The notes under the pieces were generated by a model, which saw only the letters and a program-made list of their open reading frames with translations, was not told where the DNA came from and ran no database searches. Shown piece after piece: positions 62,372 through 64,000 of a stretch of DNA of 64,000 bases. The DNA is from an uncultured Bacteroidales bacterium (GTDB taxonomy: Bacteria; Bacteroidota; Bacteroidia; Bacteroidales; P3): NCBI GenBank assembly GCA_900316515.1, contig ONDE01000002.1, positions 62,001-126,000 of the forward strand, in the 5' to 3' direction. Position 1 is the first letter of the stretch; the number at the start of each line of letters is the position of its first letter. The position numbers were made by a program, and so were the translations under genes.

Positions 62372-63003
62372 TCCTCGCCGCCGGCGACTTCCCGACGCAT
62401 GAAGTGCCCCTCCGTGCTCTGAAGGAGGCCGACTTCGTCGTATGCTGCGACAGCGCCTATAAGGCAATGAGGAATGAGGAATTCGGAATGAGGAATTATG
62501 TAGTGGTAGGAGATGGTGATTCTTTGTCAGAAGCAGATAAGGCCGCTCTTGGCGACCGCTGGGTACACGTTGCCGAGCAGGACTACAACGACCTCCACAA
62601 GGCAATGCAGTGGGCCGCCGCACACTACCCACTACCCACTACCCACTATCAACTTATAGCTGCCACCGGCAAGCGAGAAGACCACACTCTGGGCAATATC
62701 TCCTATCTTGTCACCTTTGCCGAAGAATACCCCGGTACCGACATTGAGATTCTGACCGACTACGGCCGTTTCACGGCGATGAACGGCAGTCGCACCTTCA
62801 ATTCCTTCACGCGTCAGCAGGTAAGCATCTTCACTATGGACCCCGACAAGCCCATCTACAGCGAGGGTCTTCGGTGGCCACTAGAAGAATTCCACGCCCG
62901 TCGCTGGTGGCAGGCATCACTAAACGAGACCCTCGGTACCGAGTTCACGCTCCGCACCGAGGGCCATCTCGTAGTCTTCCAGACTTACGAGCCGAAAGTT
63001 TAA
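62347..63003 (+). CDS. Thiamine pyrophosphokinase
   Basis: 218 residues. Signatures are HIVILAAGDFPTHEVPL at the start, ADFVVCCDSAYKAM, the metal-binding GDGDSLSEADK, QDYNDLHKAMQWA, and TGKREDHTLGNI in the active site, followed by the beta-rich C-terminal domain (SIFTMDPDKPIYSEG). It makes TPP from thiamine and ATP, trapping imported thiamine and producing the riboswitch ligand. Two imperfect heptamer arrays lie inside the gene (62466-62500 and 62624-62651), giving NEEFGMRN and HYPLPTTHYQL. The stop overlaps that of convergent purD. Confidence 0.92.
   Translation: MEERKHIVILAAGDFPTHEVPLRALKEADFVVCCDSAYKAMRNEEFGMRNYVVVGDGDSLSEADKAALGDRWVHVAEQDYNDLHKAMQWAAAHYPLPTTHYQLIAATGKREDHTLGNISYLVTFAEEYPGTDIEILTDYGRFTAMNGSRTFNSFTRQQVSIFTMDPDKPIYSEGLRWPLEEFHARRWWQASLNETLGTEFTLRTEGHLVVFQTYEPKV
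62466..62500. repeat. Five-unit heptamer array inside the thiamine pyrophosphokinase gene
   Basis: Units AATGAGG, AATGAGG, AATTCGG, AATGAGG and AATTATG. The word resembles the GAATGAA array near 47535-47569. Confidence 0.8.
62624..62651. repeat. Four-unit heptamer array inside the thiamine pyrophosphokinase gene
   Basis: Three perfect ACTACCC units followed by ACTATCA, encoding HYPLPTTHYQL. Confidence 0.8.
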
Positions 63004-64000
63004 ATCAGCAATTTCAGCAAGTCCTGACCGATGTCGCGGCGGTAGTATTTACCGTCCCAGGTGATGGTGTGGACGCGGTTGTAGCTCTTCATCAGAGCTT
63101 CGGGGAGTGTCTCGGCGAGGGCTGTGGCGCAGATGACGCGGCCGCCGTTGGTGAGCAGCTCACCGTCGGCGCCGTGCTTGGTGCCGCAATGGAACACGAT
63201 GACATCCTCCTGCTCTTCACCGATGCTGATGACTTTGCCCTTCTCGTAGGCTTCGGGATAGCCGCCAGCCACCATCATCACGCAGGCCGCCGTACGCGGG
63301 TCGACCTTGAGTGAGCAGCGGTCGAGGGTGCCGCGGGCGGTGTTCTCGAAGAGTTCCACCACATCGCTCTTGATGCGCGGGAAGACGCTCTCGGTCTCGG
63401 GGTCGCCCATGCGCACGTTGTACTCGATGACATATGGCTCGCCGCCGCAGTTCATCAGGCCGACGAAGATGAAACCGTGATAGTCTATCTTCTCGTCGCG
63501 CAGGCCGCGGACGGTGGGCTTCACTATGCGCTCCTCGACTTTCTTCATAAACTCCTTGTCGGCAAAGGGCACGGGGCTTATGCTGCCCATACCGCCGGTG
63601 TTGAGGCCGGTGTCCTCTTCGCCGATGCGCTTGTAGTCCTTGGCCGAAGGCAGCAGCAGGTAGTGCTGTCCGTCGGTGAGCACGAAGACGCTGAGTTCGA
63701 TGCCGCTGAGGTATTCCTCGATTACTACACTTGCCGACGCATCGCCGAATTTGCCGCCGAGCATCTCGGCGAGGTGCGCTTTGGCAGTTGCCAGGTCGTT
63801 CTCTATCAGCACTCCTTTGCCGGCAGCCAGGCCGTCGGCTTTCAGCACGTAGGGTGCCTGAAGGGTGTCGAGGAAAACCTGACCCTCTTTGAGGGTGGCT
63901 GCGGTGAAGGTCTGGTAGCGTGCGGTTGGAATATTGTGCCGCTGCATGAAGGCTTTTGCATAATCCTTACTTCCTTCAAGCATTGCACCTGCACGGCTGG
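63000..64000 (-). CDS. purD: Phosphoribosylamine-glycine ligase (GARS), 5' end off the window
   Basis: About 333 C-terminal codons are visible. The frame stays open to the window edge, where it reads SRAGAMLEGSKDYAK, a conserved internal GARS segment, so the true start lies beyond 64000. ATP-grasp features are PYVLKADGLAAGKGV, VVIEEYLSGIELSVFVLTDG, LNTGGMGSISPVP and the metal site EYNVRMGDPETES. It joins glycine to phosphoribosylamine in the second step of purine synthesis. It converges on thiamine pyrophosphokinase with overlapping stop codons. Confidence 0.95.
   Translation of the reverse strand, partial: SRAGAMLEGSKDYAKAFMQRHNIPTARYQTFTAATLKEGQVFLDTLQAPYVLKADGLAAGKGVLIENDLATAKAHLAEMLGGKFGDASASVVIEEYLSGIELSVFVLTDGQHYLLLPSAKDYKRIGEEDTGLNTGGMGSISPVPFADKEFMKKVEERIVKPTVRGLRDEKIDYHGFIFVGLMNCGGEPYVIEYNVRMGDPETESVFPRIKSDVVELFENTARGTLDRCSLKVDPRTAACVMMVAGGYPEAYEKGKVISIGEEQEDVIVFHCGTKHGADGELLTNGGRVICATALAETLPEALMKSYNRVHTITWDGKYYRRDIGQDLLKLLI

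Overview
This window comes from a member of the Bacteroidota, most likely the order Bacteroidales. The evidence is the recurrent TTTG-(19-20 bp)-TAnnTTTG promoter signature, few classical Shine-Dalgarno sites, two giant type IX secretion (T9SS) cargo proteins, a DUF5606 protein, lipoproteins and the M23-dxr-rseP gene order. It is chromosomal and mostly housekeeping. No phage, insertion sequence, CRISPR array or rRNA operon was seen. Both ends cut a gene: a MmeI-like restriction-modification protein at the left and purD at the right.

Layout. 1-2479: 3' truncated single-chain restriction/methyltransferase. 2.9-5.4 kb: secreted Ser/Arg-rich repeat protein and a class I aminotransferase. 5.5-13.6 kb (+): recA, an envelope protein, a bifunctional (p)ppGpp synthetase/hydrolase, a shortened mazG, a phosphohexomutase, recR and a GH3 lipoprotein. 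13.6-14.7 kb (-): gtrA and a secreted protein. 14.8-15.9 kb (+): CoA-transferase subunit A plus kal (lysine fermentation). 16-22.2 kb (-): 2065-residue T9SS protein. 22.3-24.5 kb (-): hypothetical protein, heptanucleotide array, aroB. 24.5-35.2 kb (+): U32 protein, small acidic protein, WbqC-like, cdd, PpiD-like foldase, degenerate M23, dxr, rseP, lptF/G-like. 35.2-38.6 kb (-): MntP-like, rsmA, TPR protein and two tRNA-Lys. 38.7-42.5 kb (-): DUF6266-like, BadF-type kinase, pyrD, pyrK. 43-49.1 kb (+): DUF5606, lipoprotein, metG, smpB, aspartokinase. 49.2-58.1 kb (+): 2959-residue T9SS protein with a type-B C-terminal domain. 58.1-59.3 kb (-): hpf and a tyrosine recombinase. 59.4-63 kb (+): TPP riboswitch, TonB receptor, PnuT-like transporter and thiamine pyrophosphokinase, which together form a thiamine salvage operon. 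63-64 kb (-): purD.

The most unusual signal is not a gene. The window is sprinkled with short imperfect tandem arrays built from many unrelated words. They share a period of mostly 7 bp, less often 8 or 11 bp. They sit between genes and sometimes overlap stop codons or end right at start codons. The same kind of array also lies in frame inside at least four coding sequences: the TonB-receptor signal peptide, thiamine pyrophosphokinase (twice), the T9SS C-terminal domain and probably MazG. In MazG the array sits exactly where part of a conserved domain is missing. Several words recur in both intergenic and coding positions, sometimes inverted. I see no encoded machinery for this in the window, and how it arises is open.
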